The position numbers and the translations under genes are program-made. Shown in pieces: positions 26,789-35,770 of a DNA stretch of 64,000 nt (position 1 is the first letter of the stretch; each line of letters begins with the position of its first letter). The stretch is from Candidatus Rhodoferax odensensis (GTDB lineage Bacteria; Pseudomonadota; Gammaproteobacteria; Burkholderiales; Burkholderiaceae_C). Under the pieces are notes generated by a model. It had not been told where the DNA came from. It ran no database searches and saw only the letters and a program-made list of their open reading frames with translations. The stretch covers positions 124,001 to 188,000 of the forward strand of contig JADKDJ010000004.1 in NCBI GenBank assembly GCA_016718405.1, given 5' to 3'.

Positions 26789-27688
26789 TTGATTCGGCGC
26801 GGGCGCACGCACCGGGCGATCGAGTTGGCAGTCGGAACCCAAACCCTTCTTCGCTTGTCCGACGGGCCCTATCCCGCACTGTTGGCGCAACCTTGGTCCG
26901 CGATGACCCTTGCATTTCCAGCAACAGTGCCTTCGCGGTTTGCCACTGTTTCTTGCGCGACCGCCTGCATACAGTTGCGCCATCGATTCGAACGGTCAAA
27001 CCGTACTGGAGCCCGCACATGATTTTTGCCCCTGTTCGCCGCCTGACCATGGCGGCATTTGCCGCGTGGTGCTTGAGCGCCGCCTTTTCCCATGCGCAAG
27101 CAGGGCCAGCGGCCAACCTCAATCTCGAGACGCTACGTCTGTCGCCTGAGTCCGCAGGGGCGTTGATTTACCGGGGCGATACCTTTGCCCAGCACACGCC
27201 CGCGGGATCCCCGCTCTATCGCTACGAGCGACGCGTGCTGAGTACGCCCAGCGGGTTGGTCGCAAGCCACCTCACGAGCGATCAAGGCGGGCGCATGATC
27301 ATTGCTGAGTCGTCCCTGGTCTCGCCCAGCAACGAGCTGCGTCGCTTTGAGGTGGCGAACCTGCAAGCCGGCTTCACCGGCGTTGTGGAGATCAGCCAAG
27401 ACGGGCGCCATCTGAAGTATGAACTCCAGCACAACGGGGCAGTCAGCACCGCGTCGGAAGATGTGGCCGACCCGGTGGTCAGCGGGCCTTCGCTGTTTGG
27501 CTTCATTCTCAAGAACTGGGACCCGTTGACGGCCGGGGCAACCCTGCCGGTGCGCATGCTGGTGCTCAAGGACAAGACCACCTATGGATTCGACCTGAAG
27601 CTCGAGAAGCAGGCCAAGGGGCACACCTCCTTCACGCTCACGCCCAGCAACCTGCTGATTCGCCTGGCAGTCGCGCCGCTGCGCGTGG
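26671..27688 (+). repeat. Direct repeat, copy 1 (MATE 3' end plus exported-protein gene)
   Basis: 1018 bp nearly identical to 36074-37059. The left part (to ~27370) differs at about twenty or more bases. The last ~318 bp are identical except for one C missing here. Identity stops abruptly after GCGCGTGG at 27688. Copy 1 is continuous with its natural left neighbour (full-length MATE) but cut on the right. Confidence 0.9.
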
Positions 27689-27747
27689 GTGGTTGTCGTA
27701 GTTGCTGTGGCGGCGATCACAGCGAGCCACTGGACAATTTGGGATGA
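27019..27747 (+). pseudogene. Exported protein of unknown function, copy 1, C-terminus replaced
   Basis: Signal peptide (MAAFAAWCLSAAFSHAQA, cut near residue 32) and a soluble domain with LRLSPESAGALIYRGDTFAQ and VVSGPSLFGFILKNWDPLTA. Compared with the copy at 36389 it ends after APLRV; the last ~45 natural residues are replaced by about 20 unrelated ones (GGCRSCCGGDHSEPLDNLG) read from island DNA. It may still make a stable exported protein. Function not recognised. A 230-bp leader free of genes precedes it and is duplicated with it. Confidence 0.7.
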
Positions 27748-28057
27748 TCTCGATCCAACGCAAGCACAGATTGCAGCGCAACCCCTGCCGCAGCAGACCA
27801 GTCCGCCGCGTGTGGTGCGCCTCGATGTTGAGGATGCAGCGCGCGCACCAACTGGCAGCTCGCCTTTAGTCTCCGACAGGCCGGTTTCCGCCGTGAAGCC
27901 TGTGGTGCACGATGCGGATGTGAGTGCCAATTCAGTGCCCACTGTGATTGCCGTCCCGCCAGGAACAAACTTCATCGAAGCCGTCAAGTTGTTGGAGGAG
28001 GCGCAGGCGAGGAAGCAAAGCCCGGGTTTGGCGGGAGTTAACCCGTTCGGGCCGTAG
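27689..28057 (+). CDS. Fragment of a small single-pass membrane protein
   Basis: A 122-residue frame starting with GTG exactly at the repeat/island junction. It begins with a hydrophobic stretch (VVVVVAVAAITASHW) and continues as a Pro/Ala/Val-rich soluble tail ending GVNPFGP. The real N-terminus was probably lost at the junction, since no ribosome-binding site precedes it. No family was recognised. Confidence 0.4.
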   Translation: MVVVVAVAAITASHWTIWDDLDPTQAQIAAQPLPQQTSPPRVVRLDVEDAARAPTGSSPLVSDRPVSAVKPVVHDADVSANSVPTVIAVPPGTNFIEAVKLLEEAQARKQSPGLAGVNPFGP

Positions 28058-28181
28058 GTTGGCATTGATCCAACTCGGTCGCGGCGTCGCCGCCTTCCAG
28101 GCTGCCAAGCGGGACACCCCCTATCGTCGTAACTTTGATCAGTTGCCAATTCTCCAGCGTGAAGTGGGATGGGAGCAAGAA

Positions 28182-28433
28182 ATGGACAATATTCAATGCC
28201 CGAACTGTGGAAGACAGGTCGTGCCCCGGCTTTCGAGACGGCAGGCGTTCCTGAGCAGCTTCAGATATGACGTCAATCAGCATGTGTGCCCGTTTTGCGG
28301 TGTATGCATGTATGAGACTGGCGGTCGCTCCACCCGGGGCGGGATAGTGGCTCTGGTGCTAATTGTGTGGGTAGGCGGTCCAATCGTCGTGTTTCCTGTG
28401 ATGCGATTTGCATGGTATCTGCTGATGTCATAG
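28182..28433 (+). CDS. Small zinc-ribbon membrane protein
   Basis: An 83-residue protein with two CxxC knuckles, CPNCGRQ (6-12) and CPFCGVC (~37-43), followed by a hydrophobic segment GGIVALVLIVWVGGPIVVFPV near the C-terminus. GGGAG lies 6 bases before the ATG, which fixes the start. Probably binds zinc and sits in the membrane; no specific function recognised. First intact gene of the island. Confidence 0.65.
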   Translation: MDNIQCPNCGRQVVPRLSRRQAFLSSFRYDVNQHVCPFCGVCMYETGGRSTRGGIVALVLIVWVGGPIVVFPVMRFAWYLLMS

Positions 28434-28489
28434 GCCTCAATCGCCACCGCACACCGAATTGCGATTTGAGCGAGTGGGAATGTGTGCGT

Positions 28490-28504
28490 TCCGCAAATTG
28501 CGGA
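28490..28504. promoter_or_regulatory. 15-bp perfect palindrome upstream of the toxin-antitoxin pair
   Basis: TCCGCAAATTGCGGA, a perfect 7+1+7 dyad, 59 bases before the antitoxin start. Antitoxins of this class usually repress their own promoter through such a site, so it is a plausible autoregulatory operator. Confidence 0.5.
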
Positions 28505-28563
28505 TGTTTGCTACCATGTCATTTCATCAGTTGTGTCTACTGCGGCCAATGACTGGAGCCCCT

Positions 28564-28803
28564 ATGCAAACCGCCGAACTTGTTGCCTTGCCTTTGGCCG
28601 ATCGTCTACTTGCCATGGAGGTGCTATGGGATTCCCTGTGTCGCGATCAGACGCTGGAAAACGCGGTGCCGGCCTGGCATGAGGAGGAACTGAGCAACCG
28701 CCTCGATGCGCTGGACGCAGGTCAGCAGGTGGCCAGTCCTTGGGAGGATGCCAAACAACGTATTCGCCAGCACGCCGAGCAACTCGCTCGACATGACCAA
28801 TGA
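28564..28803 (+). CDS. Antitoxin, addiction-module component (Unstab_antitox type)
   Basis: A 79-residue acidic protein with LPLADRLLAMEVLWDSL and PAWHEEELSNRLDALDAG, the typical pattern of the short antitoxins paired with RelE/ParE-type toxins. It neutralises the toxin encoded next and probably represses the operon. Its stop overlaps the toxin ATG by 4 bases. Confidence 0.88.
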   Translation: MQTAELVALPLADRLLAMEVLWDSLCRDQTLENAVPAWHEEELSNRLDALDAGQQVASPWEDAKQRIRQHAEQLARHDQ

Positions 28804-29108
28804 AGGTAGCGCTGAGTTCGAGCGCTGAGAAAGACTTGCTTGATGGCTTCGAGTTTTACGAATCGCAGCAAGCAGGCTTGGGCGGATACTTTTTGGATAG
28901 CTTGTATGCTGATATTGACTCCCTCGGTCTTTATGGCGGCATTCATCCAAAACTCGTGCGTGGTCTTCATCGCACGACCGGGCGGCGATTTCCGTTTTCC
29001 ATCTACTACCGTGTCGCTGATGGCGTTGCCACGGTAGTGGGCGTGCTTGACAGCCGCCAGAACCCCGCCCGAACTCGCGCAAAGCTCTCCGGTCGAACGC
29101 TGGATTAG
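28800..29108 (+). CDS. RelE/ParE family toxin
   Basis: A 102-residue basic protein. VALSSSAEKDLLDGFEFYE at the N-terminus and RRFPFSIYYRV...VVGVLDSRQNP at the C-terminus are the RelE/ParE fold signatures. It would inhibit translation or gyrase; which one cannot be decided. The 4-base overlap with the antitoxin is the standard arrangement. Its likely role is to stabilise the island. Confidence 0.88.
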   Translation: MKVALSSSAEKDLLDGFEFYESQQAGLGGYFLDSLYADIDSLGLYGGIHPKLVRGLHRTTGRRFPFSIYYRVADGVATVVGVLDSRQNPARTRAKLSGRTLD

Positions 29109-29119
29109 CGCCCAAGCGC

Positions 29120-29372
29120 TCACGGTCCCGTCAAGATGTCAATGCCGGTGACGCGTGAAAAGTCCCGGTCATGAGTCACGAAAGCGGTAGCGCCAACGTC
29201 CAGCGCTGTCGCCAATTGAATTGCATCGGGTAGGCGCAAGTTGTATTGAGCGCGCAGTTGTGCCGCCAGCACGGCGACCGATGGCGTTTTCTGCCACCGC
29301 GGCTTTCGCCGCACAAGACTTGTCTTGCGCCAAGCGTTGTGTTGATGCCAATATCTCTTGGTCGCAGTGCAA
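29120..29372 (-). pseudogene. PIN-domain toxin remnant (VapC-like C-terminal part)
   Basis: The frame ending at 29120 gives LRAQYNLRLPDAIQLATALD and AFVTHDRDFSRV, the last acidic block of PIN nucleases. Upstream, homology (HCDQEILASTQRLA) continues in another frame, and no N-terminal domain or paired antitoxin is present. A dead toxin gene beside the active pair. Confidence 0.65.
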
Positions 29373-29474
29373 AATCGTTTGTGGTTTCGTTTAAAAAGTA
29401 CACCTGAACGGCTGGGCGAAGTCGTTCGTCCAGCCGAATTGTGCTGGGAGCCCAATTTGCTGAACGGAGAGAAT

Positions 29475-31665
29475 GTGAAACGGCCAGCGTTTGTTTACTG
29501 TCATTGGTTATCTTTGCTAGCGATTGGCTCCCCAAACTGTTTCGCGCAAGCACAACCCCTTACCAAACTACCTATGCAGACAATCGTTGGTACCACGCCG
29601 ACTGACACACAAGAGCGTCGCGAATTTATCGCTGGCAAGATCATCATTGGTCGCAGGCGAATTGAAGACAGCGGTGCCAGCAGCGTGGAAGAACTACTGC
29701 GCAGGGAGCCCGCCGTTTCTGTCGGTTCAGACGGGCGTATAGGTCTGCTGGGATTGCCGGGCTACACGCAAATACTGGTGGATGGTGAGCCGCCGGTCGC
29801 AGGCAAGTCCTTGGACATGAACTTGGTTCGCGTGGAGAAGATTGAAATCATCAAATCGAATGTGGCTGAATATGGACCGTTCGGAATCGCGGGCACTATT
29901 AACGTCATAACCCGCAAGGCGGAGCGCAAGACCAGTTCGAGTTTGCGACTGGAGGGTAGAGCAGAAGACGGGTACCTTGGAGAGACCTTTGCTTTGTCGC
30001 TGAATCAAACCACTGAGGACTCGCCATGGCGTTTTGGCGTGCAAATCTCGGCGAGTGAAGTCCCGAGCCCCAAAGAGGAGCGGTTGACTCAAACGGTCCT
30101 AGAAAGCGGGCAAGTCTTGGGAACAGTGGCAGGGCAGCGCAGCAGGGCGGACTCGCAAACGAGGCGCAGATATTTCCTTGTCGTTTGAATGGAAGCCGTC
30201 GGAGCGTGAGTCTTTCAACTTCTCGCCCTCTCTTGCGCGACTGCACGAGTTCAATGAGGGAACGGATCGCCGCGACAGCGGTGGCGGATTGACACTGGTT
30301 GATGCGAGCTATGACCTAACAGGGGGCCTTACCTTTGTGTCCTTACCCGCGAATTGGTCTTACACGCCAGATGAGCGCAGCCAATGGGATCTCAAGTGGA
30401 ACTCCAATATTGTTCACTTTGGCCGTTCCTCCACACGGGTCGACTCTGCATCAGTTCCAAAAAAACTGACCCTCTATGCTGGTGAGTCTTCTGTACAAGC
30501 GTCGCACGCGCTCGGTGTTGTCTATAAGGCGCAAGTTGCGGAGAAGCATGAGGTACGGTTCGGGGTGTCTGCCGCGATTGCCCGAGGTGACGAGGAGTTG
30601 ATAGCCGTACCAATGGCATTCCGAGTAGCGCTGCATTGGTTTTGAAGTTGGCGGCGTACCGGCAGTCAGACGTTGAATGCCTATGCAAAATGAGCAACGC
30701 CTGAGCGAATCGATCGCGTTAAATGTCGGCATTGCAGTGGAGTCAAAGCGGTACGAGGTAATCGAGGGCGAGTTTAAGAGCCGCCAAGCTTTTTGATCTG
30801 GTCACCGTCATTGCACTTGTCCAAGAACATTGGAGATGATGATCTGCGCCAATGGCGCCTCAGTATTGCCAAGAGTTTTAGGGCGCTTGAAGTTGGAAGT
30901 CTGGCGTTGCGGCCGCAAATCAATTCGCTGGCACCCTGTGGGGCCAGTGGCAATTGTGTTGCCAATAACATCGACACTTTCGACAGTGCCGGTAACTCCG
31001 CCCTAAGGCCCGAAAGTGCCTTAGGGCTCAATTTGTCTTATGAACACGGATTTGGCAACGATAGCCAAATCGACTTGGAAGTGTTCAGTCGTGCGATCGA
31101 CAACAAGAATGGTACTGAAATTGCCTTGGAAAGTGTGCCGTGGTCCACGACTCAGCGCTATGTGGCGCGACCCGTCAATTTGGGCAAAGCGCGTGCGAGT
31201 GGTCTCAACATTGAGGCTGCATTGGCAATGAAGGACTTCCTTGGGAAGGACGCGCCCAGTCTCTCCATCCGTGGAAGTTTGAGTGTTGCCAGGTCGCGAA
31301 TCGCCAGCATCGTTGGTCCGGACAACCGGCTGGACAATCAACCCCCGTGGCGCGCCAAACTGGGTGCAAGCTATACCCTAAAGAATGCGCCGTTGAAATT
31401 TGACTTGGATGGTAATTGGTCTCCGTCATTCTTGGCGAGAGTGGGGGACAACCACCGTATGGCGTTTGCGCGGCGCAGTGAACAGAGTGCATCCGCGAGT
31501 TGGACCTTTGCCACTGGCCAGCGGTTGATCTTCAAGGTCAGAAATTTGTTGCCAACCACCGCCACGCAAATTGACGAGTACACATTGCCGGCTGAGACCA
31601 TTCGGCTAGTGACTGAGGCGCGGAGATATTCTGCAGTCAGTGTGCAGTTCAGTACTAAGCTTTGA
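29475..31665 (+). pseudogene. TonB-dependent receptor, broken by several frameshifts
   Basis: Starts with a GTG after a GGAGAG ribosome-binding site and a signal peptide (LSLLAIGSPNCFAQA). The plug domain is readable to ~30188 (SGASSVEELLRREPAVSV, ILVDGEPPVAGKSLDMNL, FGIAGTINVITRK). The barrel continues in other frames at 30178-30645, ~30680-30800 and 30793-31665 (GPDNRLDNQPPWRAKLGASY). At least three frame changes are needed, so it is not expressed whole unless these are sequencing errors. Base composition is lower in GC than the core genes. It resembles the intact receptor at 58756-60960. Confidence 0.85.
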
Positions 31666-31694
31666 TGTCAACGCAAGTTCAAAGGAAGAATTGA

Positions 31695-32088
31695 GTGAAC
31701 TCAAAAGCCAAAAATCTGTCGCGCGACGGGGTGGCGATGGTAGTTGTTGCTGCCGTTGCTGGCCTACTCGGTAGCCAGATTCCACGCATCTATGACGATT
31801 GGCGCGGGAACGAGCGACGCGGAGATTTTTCACGCCATGTGAGCGACCAGCCGTACGCCGTTACTTTGTATGGCACAACGACTTGCCAGCACTGTCAGTC
31901 GGCGCGCGCTTACCTTCAGGGGCGGCATTGCCTTCAATGATCGTTTGGTAGATCAATCGCCTGAAGCGCGAGAAGTGTTTGCGCTGCTGGAAGAAAAAGG
32001 TGTACCGGTTTTGGTATTTAAAGATCGATTGATCGTCGGTTTCCGGTTTGAACAATATCAACAGTCCCTTGTTTCTATGAAAAAGTAG
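31695..32088 (+). pseudogene. Membrane-anchored thioredoxin/glutaredoxin-like protein, one frameshift
   Basis: A GTG start follows AAGGAAG. An N-terminal anchor (MVVVAAVAGLLGSQIPRI) precedes YAVTLYGTTTCQHCQSARAYL with the redox pair CQHC. The frame then shifts near 31920 and the fold continues GGIAFNDRLVDQSPEAREVF, LEEKGVPVLVFKDRLIVGF, including the cis-proline region. Intact, it would be a ~130-residue periplasmic disulfide enzyme. Confidence 0.75.
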
Positions 32089-32140
32089 AGCAGCAAGAAA
32101 TTGCTCTTTCCGATTTTCAACTTTAACTTTTTTCTCTGAT

Positions 32141-32374
32141 ATGAAGAAATCACTTGTGGCTCTGTTTGCAATCGCGTGCAGTTTCGCTGCCCAAGCTCAA
32201 GGCGACGCGGGCGAGCCCAAACGCTGCTACAAGTTTTGCATGGGAGAGCGTGACGATGCGGAGTTCTGTCGCAAGGTTTGCTATGACAAGATTGACCCTC
32301 GGGCACCGGCAAAAGCCGTTGCCAAGCCAAAAGCAGAACCTGCATCGGCACCTCAAGCGCCAGTAAACCACTGA
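32141..32374 (+). CDS. Small secreted protein with twin CX3C motif
   Basis: A 77-residue protein with a clean signal peptide (KKSLVALFAIACSFAAQA, cut near residue 20). The mature part has CYKFC and, after ten residues, CRKVC: two CX3C pairs spaced as in helical-hairpin disulfide proteins. An Ala/Pro/Lys-rich tail follows. Two disulfides between two short helices are predicted. It lies directly after a TonB receptor and a thioredoxin-like gene, both now broken. No family recognised. Confidence 0.65.
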   Translation: MKKSLVALFAIACSFAAQAQGDAGEPKRCYKFCMGERDDAEFCRKVCYDKIDPRAPAKAVAKPKAEPASAPQAPVNH

Positions 32375-32707
32375 GTGCCTCGCGCTGTCAACGACTGTCG
32401 AGAAACGCGCTTTTCTGGCTGCGAGCAGCGTTTTCCCACGCCTGATGGTCTGATCGATCAACCAGGGTAGTGGCCCGCGGCCACTACCCTGGTTGCGGCG
32501 TTTGAGTTTGGGTTTGTGATGCGCCATGGGCTGGTGCGCTGTAATAACGACCATGCCGAGGAGTAGGCGGGCGCAGCGGCGGCCCTGACGTGGAAGTTTG
32601 TTCCGACCCGCTGCGCCCTTCACTGTGCGTGACACGAGTGCGACGTGATTGTGGCACTTCGGGACGAAGTTCGTCCAGCAGCACCTTCCGGTCTGGCGGA
32701 GGTGCCC
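32375..32707. other. Intergenic stretch before the IS21-type region
   Basis: No gene is supported. The strongest feature is the perfect hairpin at 32460-32494. After ~32500 the sequence turns GC-rich and leads into the small accessory gene of the insertion element, so the element edge probably lies in this stretch; its terminal repeat was not identified. Confidence 0.45.
32460..32494. terminator. Perfect 16-bp hairpin, bidirectional terminator or element end
   Basis: AACCAGGGTAGTGGCC (32460-32475) pairs exactly with GGCCACTACCCTGGTT (32479-32494) over a 3-base loop. No T run follows, so it may be the end of a mobile element rather than a classic terminator. Confidence 0.55.
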
Positions 32708-32947
32708 ATGTCGGAGGCTGCTTGCGAACAACCAGCGCATGTTTTGTGTGCCTGCTGCCGTGCACAGGTTGTGGTGTGCGGCCACTGCGACCGAGGCCAA
32801 CGTTACTGTGCTGGCGGCTGCTCTGAACGCACACGCCGGCGCTTGCAGCGTGAGGCCGGTAAACGCTATCAGCGTGGTAGTGTGGGCCGCCATAAACACG
32901 CCCAGCGCATGCGCCGCTGGCGCACGGCGCGGCGCTCGTGCAAATAA
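32708..32947 (+). CDS. Small Cys-rich protein, accessory to the IS21-type element
   Basis: A 79-residue basic protein with LCACCRAQVVVCGHCDRGQR and YCAGGC, a zinc-finger-like cluster, then an Arg-rich tail (RRRLQREAGKRYQRG, HKHAQRMRRWRTAR). GGAGG lies 6 bases before the chosen ATG. Similar small proteins are remembered upstream of IS21-like transposases in Burkholderiales. It could bind element DNA; this is inference. Confidence 0.6.
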   Translation: MSEAACEQPAHVLCACCRAQVVVCGHCDRGQRYCAGGCSERTRRRLQREAGKRYQRGSVGRHKHAQRMRRWRTARRSCK

Positions 32948-33050
32948 AGTGACGCATCAGGGTTCCTAAGAACCGGGGGGCAATGATGTACTGGCGGCCT
33001 CTCAAACCACCACGCCGACATGCACTTCTTTGCCCTGCGTTTCACTACCC

Positions 33051-33182
33051 ATGCCCATTGCTGCCGTGGCCGTGGCAGCGCCTGCCCCATGCCGCTGTCA
33101 TTTCTGCGGCGCGGCCATTCCAACCCAACTGCGCCGCGACTTCTTGCGTCACTACCGCCGCCACCGAGTGCCTGAGTCATGA
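33051..33182 (+). CDS. 43-residue Cys-containing protein overlapping istA
   Basis: A short frame ending APCRCHFCGAAIPTQLRRDF and HYRRHRVPES. CRCHFC suggests a metal-binding knuckle and the tail is basic. Its stop overlaps the istA ATG by 4 bases, the same joint used by the following genes. It may be a remnant of a longer gene, as its first ~13 residues are low-complexity Ala/Val/Pro. Confidence 0.4.
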   Translation: MPIAAVAVAAPAPCRCHFCGAAIPTQLRRDFLRHYRRHRVPES

Positions 33183-34722
33183 CCATTTCCATTGAACTTC
33201 GCACCCAAATCCTGCGCCTATACCAAGCCGAGCACTGGCGCGTGGGCACCATCGCACGCCAACTCCATCTGCATCGCGACACGGTCACGCGCGTGCTCAG
33301 CGCGGCCAGCGTGGTGGTGCGCGCACCCCAGAGCGCGCCAAATCGATCTGTATCTGCCCTTCATCACCGAGACCCTGAGCAAGTACCCCAGCCTGAGGGC
33401 CAGCCGCCTGCACGTCCTGCTCCAAGAGCGAGGCTACACGGGAAGCAGCTCGCACTTTCGTCACCCGCTGGCCAGCCTGCGCCCACGGCGCGAGCCCGAG
33501 GCCTACCTGCGCCTCCGCACCCTGCCTGGCGAGCAGGCCCAGGTCGACTGGGCCCACTTTGGCCATCGGCGCATTGGCCGTGCCGAGCGACCTTGATGGC
33601 CCTTTTGTCATGACGCTGTCCTATTCGCGGCGCATCTTTCTGCACTTCAGCCTGAACGCGCGCATGGACAGTTTCCTGGGTGGCCAGGTGCTGGCCTTTG
33701 AGGCCTGGGGAGGTGTTCCGCGCGTGATACTGAGCGACAACCTCAAGAGCGCCGTGCTCGAGCGCATGGGAGAGGCCATCCGGTTCAATCCGCAGTACCT
33801 GGCCTTTTGTGCGCACTACCGCTTTGAGCCGCGTCCCGTGGCGCTGGCACGCGGAAACGAGAAGGGCCGCGTGGAACGTTCGATTCGCTACATCCGCGAC
33901 AACTTCTTTGCCGCTCGCGTGTTTGCCGATGTGGACGATCTCAACACCCAGGCCAAGATCTGGTGTGAGGCAGCGGCATCAGATCGACCTTGGCCCGAAG
34001 GTGCCCAATTGACGGTGGGCGCGGCATTCGACAACGAGCGCCCAAGCCTGATGGCTATGCCGCCAAACCCCTACCCGCTGGAAGAACGCGTGGAGGTCCA
34101 TTCGGGCAAGACACCCTATGTGCGTTTCGATCTGAACGACTACTCGATCCCCACACCCATGTGCGGCGCAGCCTCACCGTGCTGGCCAGTGCGCACAGGG
34201 TTCGCATTCTGGACGGTGGCGCCGTTTTGGCCGAGCACGCGCGCAGTTACGACAAGGGCGCGCAGGTGGAAATTGCAGCCCACGTCCAAGCCTTTGAAGG
34301 AACACAAGAGTCGCGCGCGCCAGCACAGTGGCGTGGACCGCTTGAGCCAGGCCGTGCCGGCCATGGCTCAATTGTTGGCTCGCGCCGCCGCTGCGGGCTA
34401 CCACCTGGCCTCGATTACACGCACCCTCACCGAATACCTGGAGCACTACGGTGGCGCGGCCATGCAGGAGGCGGTGCTGGAGGCCTTGCGTCGCGATGTG
34501 CCACATCCCAACGCGGTGCGCCACGCCTTGGAGCATGCGCGTGAGTTGCGCCAAGCCACGCCACTGGTGGTGCCCCAACTCTCCGAGCGGGCGCAGCTTC
34601 TGGACGTGCACGTGCCAACGCGTGGCCTGGGTGCCTATGACGCGCTGCAAGCCCAGGCCACGCCGGTCAGCCCTGACAACACCAACAACGCTGACAACAC
34701 CGACACGAGTGATCCGACATGA
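33179..34722 (+). pseudogene. istA: IstA-type transposase, multiple frameshifts
   Basis: Reads as one ~510-residue IS21 transposase across several frames. The helix-turn-helix start (ELRTQILRLYQAEHWRVGTI) is in frame 33179. It shifts near 33330 to LYLPFITETLSKYPSLRASR and EQAQVDWAHFGH. It shifts again near 33570-33590 to the DDE core (VMTLSYSRRIFLHFSLN, VPRVILSDNLKSAVLERMG, KGRVERSIRYIRDNFF). Another shift pair spans ~34150-34330. The C-terminus overlaps istB by 4 bases. Confidence 0.85.
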
Positions 34723-35494
34723 ACACCAACACCACCCATCTGCAGGCCCGCGCCAAGGCCCTACGCCTGGCAGGCTTGCTGGCGCACTGGGACAGTCTTG
34801 CCGCCACGCCGACTCAGTTGGCCTGGGTTGTGCGGCTGCTCGATTGCGAGGAGCAACTGCGTGGCCAGCGCAGCCTGGAGCGACGCATGCGCGCGGCGCA
34901 TCTGCAGCCGTTCAAGCCGCTGGCCGACTTCGATTGGAGCTGGCCCACGCGCTGTGACCGCGAGACGGTCCAGGACTTGATGGGCCTGGCCTTCATGGCA
35001 GACGCCACCAACGTCATGCTGGTGGGCACCAACGGCCTGGGCAAGACCATGCTGGCGTGCAATCGGCGCACCAGGCCTTGGTGCAGGGCCATACCGTGCT
35101 GTTCACCAGTGCGACCGATATGCTGGGCGAGTTGACAGCGCTTGACAGCGACTCGGCGCTGCGCCGGCGACTCAAACACTATGGCGCGCCAGACCTGTTG
35201 GTCATCGATGAGGTGGGCTACCTGTCCTACTCCAACCGATTCGCCGACCTGCTGTTCGAGCTGATCAGTCGGCGCTACCAACGCAAAAGCACCATCATCA
35301 CGACCAACCGCGCCTTCAAGGAGTGGCACGAGGTCTTCCCCAATGCCGCCTGTGTCGTCTCGCTGATCGACCGCTTGGTGCACCGCTGCGAGATCGTGAT
35401 GCTGCAGGGCGACTCCTATCGCCTCAAGGAGGCCATGGCGCGAGCCGAGCACAAGACTGCCAGCCGTGCCGCTCGCAAAGGCAAGAAGTCATGA
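34719..35494 (+). pseudogene. istB: IstB-type helper ATPase, one frameshift
   Basis: The first frame gives the IstB N-terminus and Walker A (LVGTNGLGKTMLA). At ~35055-35062 one or two bases are lost and the second frame continues AHQALVQGHTVLFTSATDML, Walker B LLVIDEVGYL and IITTNRAFKEWHEVF. Intact family members are ~250 residues, as here once joined. The helper ATPase loads the transposase on target DNA. Confidence 0.85.
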
Positions 35495-35533
35495 AGCGAA
35501 AAACCAGAGCGCAGCGAGCCCAACAGCGCGAAT

Positions 35534-35767
35534 ATGGCTTGGCAGAACTGGGGCTTGCCAACACCAAGGCCATCCCCCGAACCTCCGTATTGCAGCGAAT
35601 TGACGCCCAAGCAAGCCATGGCTGTCTATGAAATCCTGGACGACCTCATGGATGTCATTTGGCGTCAATATGGCAAAGACATCCAGCGCGCCCTCAAACA
35701 CGACCGCACCTACGACGCCAAAGACTTCAGCTCGCCAGGCATCGACGAAACCGACGTGCCGTTCTGA
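35534..35767 (+). CDS. Small protein downstream of istB
   Basis: A 77-residue acidic protein with ELTPKQAMAVYEILDDLMDV and IWRQYGKDIQ, no known domain. A second frame starting at 35491 (ATGA overlap with istB; MKRKTRAQRAQQREYG) probably was its N-terminus before a frameshift near 35560. Likely an accessory gene of the element. Confidence 0.4.
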   Translation: MAWQNWGLPTPRPSPEPPYCSELTPKQAMAVYEILDDLMDVIWRQYGKDIQRALKHDRTYDAKDFSSPGIDETDVPF

Positions 35768-35770
35768 TCG

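Larger units (their letters stand above)
32645..35770 (+). mobile_element. Decayed IS21-family element (istA/istB with small accessory genes)
   Basis: A transposase gene (IstA type) and helper ATPase gene (IstB type) in the usual overlapping order, preceded by two small Cys-rich genes and followed by a short gene. The chain uses ATGA overlaps at three joints (33179, 34719, 35491), so it was one translational unit. Both ist genes carry frameshifts, making the copy immobile unless the sequence is faulty. Exact ends and target duplications were not found; the limits are approximate. Confidence 0.75.
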
